The position numbers were made by a program, and so were the translations under genes. Positions 62,532 to 64,000 of a stretch of DNA of 64,000 nucleotides are shown one piece after another. Numbering within the stretch: the first letter of the stretch is position 1; every line of letters starts with the position of its first letter. A model generated the notes under the pieces. The model was given only the letters and a program-made list of their open reading frames with translations, searched no databases and was not told the DNA's origin. The stretch comes from Pseudooceanicola atlanticus (lineage in GTDB: Bacteria; Pseudomonadota; Alphaproteobacteria; Rhodobacterales; Rhodobacteraceae): positions 19,067 to 83,066 of the forward strand of contig NZ_AQQX01000014.1 of assembly GCF_000768315.1 (NCBI RefSeq). The letters are read 5' to 3'.

Positions 62532-64000
62532 TCAACCGGTCGAGCCTGCGTTTCCCTCACCTCTCGGGTCGTGGGCGAGCGACTTGCTGTGGTCCCGGTG
62601 AATCCTGACAGCACCGGCCTGTCCTGCAAGCGGACTTAGAACGGGAAGCGGGGCAACCTCGTGCCCCATGTCTTTCAGAATATTTTGCACGCTTTCCCCA
62701 CTATCAATTTCGATCTTGAGCGTGTCCTGACTGTCGGAGAACGTTCGGCCCAGTAGGAAACGGGGTGAGCGGAGAGCATCCGAAACGTCCGCGGAGTCTG
62801 CCAATAGCCGGTCCAAAATAACCGTCAGCGTCTGTGGCTGACCATCGGCGCCCTGTGTCCCATACAGGATGATTTCGCCATCATCGCGGATTGCGAACCC
62901 TGGGTTCAACGTGTGGAAGGGCCGCTTGCCGGGCGCCAGTCCGTTCGGGTTGCTCTCATCACATGCGAAGGCGGCGCCGCGATTGTGCCAGAGAATGCCA
63001 GTATTACCGACAAGTACGCCCGAACCCCAGTCGAAATAGGTGCTTTGGAGGCCGCTGACACATCGTCCTTTTGCATCCGCGACCGCCAAGAATACGGTAT
63101 CTGCCGTTTCCAGTTGATCGGGCCAGTGCAACGCCTGAATCCTTGAGATGCGCCGGGCCATGCCAGCGATATGCCGGGCGGAGGGAAGCGCATCCGATTG
63201 GTCGGTAAAGTCGGGATCGGCCAGGCCTGCTCGGTGCAGGAATGCTTGTTTCACAGCTTCGACCTGTACGTGAAAGCGCGAGGCCGGATTCGCAGGACGA
63301 CGATTTGCACCGCAAACCTGATCGAGCAGCGCCCGTATCAACAAGGTGGTCGCCCCCTGCGTTGGCGGAGGGGGAGCGAAAAGCGTCCAATCGCCAGACC
63401 GAAGGGACAGCGGTGTCTCGATCCGGGCAGAGGTGGCAGCGAGGTCGGAGCCCGTTATCGGCGAGCCTGCCGCTGCAAGGCCAAGCGCAAGCTCTGCCGC
63501 GATTGAACCGGTCCTGAAACTTTCCAATCCTTCGTTCGCCAACACAGACAGCATTCGGGCCAGGTTGGTCTGCCGGAATTGTGTCCCGACCTTTGGCGTC
63601 AGTCCTTCAGGCAAGAAAGCCTGAGCGAAACCGTGCCAGTCGTGGATATCACCTCGTCGGTAGTCCAGCCAGAAGCGCTGTGATGCGCTGATCGGATATC
63701 CATTTGCCGCAAGGGCCTGCGCCTTGGCCAGTAGGTCTCCGAGGGGCATGCTTTTCTGCCATGCGTCGTTGGAAAGTTCGAGTAGAGCCTCCCAGGAGGG
63801 AACGAGACCGGCTGTTGTCAGCATTGCGCCGGCCCCACGCTGCGGTATGGAGGTCGGATTGCAGGGTACTGCGGCGGCGGCCTGACCAATTCCCAGGACC
63901 GAGAGTCGCAGACCGTCAGCATCCGACACCATCCAGACGCCGTCACCGCCTAGGGTCAGGATTCATAACCAGTAGATGACGGTTGCCGCAAGAGCGATGG
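62532..64000 (-). pseudogene. Gamma-glutamyltransferase-like gene, probably disrupted and cut by the window edge
   Basis: The intact frame 62532-63932 encodes 466 aa of the GGT (Ntn-hydrolase) family. DTVFLAVADAKGRCVS holds the likely catalytic Thr, followed by NRGAAFACDESNPNGLAPGKRPFHTLNP (shown as GLAPGKRPFHTLNP). Homology continues upstream: the same frame reads LGGDGVWMVSD at 63951-63918, but a TGA lies at 63963-63965 within the region that normally reads like YPHMNGLGGDG. In a shifted frame ATGAATCC gives the expected Met-Asn. This points to small indels or a sequencing error. Beyond 63966 the sequence again reads GGT-like (IALAATVIY) off the edge. Confidence 0.6.

Noticed and set aside
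62330..62629. Short open frames upstream of ffh (minus 62330-62629, plus 62410-62601)
   Set aside because: No ribosome site, no hydrophobic or family pattern, and the minus frame runs into the GGT-like gene in another frame.

Overview
The window is chromosomal, GC-rich and densely coding, and it looks like a marine or photoheterotrophic Rhodobacteraceae (Roseobacter/Rhodobacter group, Alphaproteobacteria). The evidence is the divergent regB / senC-regA redox regulon, alphaproteobacterial-type AddAB, Mcl1 malyl-CoA lyase, DgcN-DgcA, the FYDLN acid (TIGR02300) protein, DUF2853, PuuD, and the gene order maf-aroE-coaE-dnaQ-secB-fxsA. In Caulobacter that order lies next to the chromosomal replication origin. 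Apart from one disrupted gamma-glutamyltransferase-like gene at the right edge I see no prophage, insertion sequence, CRISPR array or plasmid gene.

Layout. 1-7.6 kb: rho (partial) and hemJ leave to the left. A 421-bp gap with near-consensus DnaA boxes follows, then maf-aroE-coaE-dnaQ to the right, convergent secB and fxsA, and Tim44-like-mltA-Smr. 7.6-12 kb: hslV-membrane protein-hslU, a capsule-transferase-like gene and trxA. 12-22 kb: a leftward chain PAS protein, tsaE, amgK, murU, addB, addA. 22-25 kb: regB divergent from senC-regA. 25-39 kb: ahcY, a TRIC-type channel, usp-agcS, and a tsaD-gpsA-YciI-EVE operon divergent from hemD-mitofilin-hemY. 38.8-39.7 kb: tRNA-Thr(CGT), tRNA-Ala(GGC) and the FYDLN protein. 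39.8-47.7 kb: metabolic and regulatory genes including a GntR-GST pair, accA, AraC/GyrI genes, a LysE/Lrp pair and mcl1. 48-51 kb: dgcN-dgcA-dat, a D-amino-acid (D-glutamate) utilisation set. 51-53 kb: puuD. 53-62 kb: a long leftward translation and secretion chain, ffh, six tandem GNAT acetyltransferase paralogues, chorismate mutase, rpsP, a 44-aa membrane protein, rimM, a sulfotransferase-like gene, trmD, rplS and rpmE. 62-64 kb: a gene-poor stretch and the disrupted GGT-like gene.

The most unusual signals are two. First, six adjacent RimJ/RimL-like GNAT genes, most with overlapping start and stop codons, lie directly behind ffh and ahead of ribosomal genes. Second, an element of four GTCGGT units at exact 11-bp spacing occurs twice, about 32 kb apart, each time 27-28 nt behind the stop codon of a GNAT gene. 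Also of note are the candidate oriC, a kinase-less PAS protein behind regB, and an unlisted 44-aa ORF in the rpsP-rimM gap. All functional statements rest on recognising motifs and gene order by eye; no database search was run.
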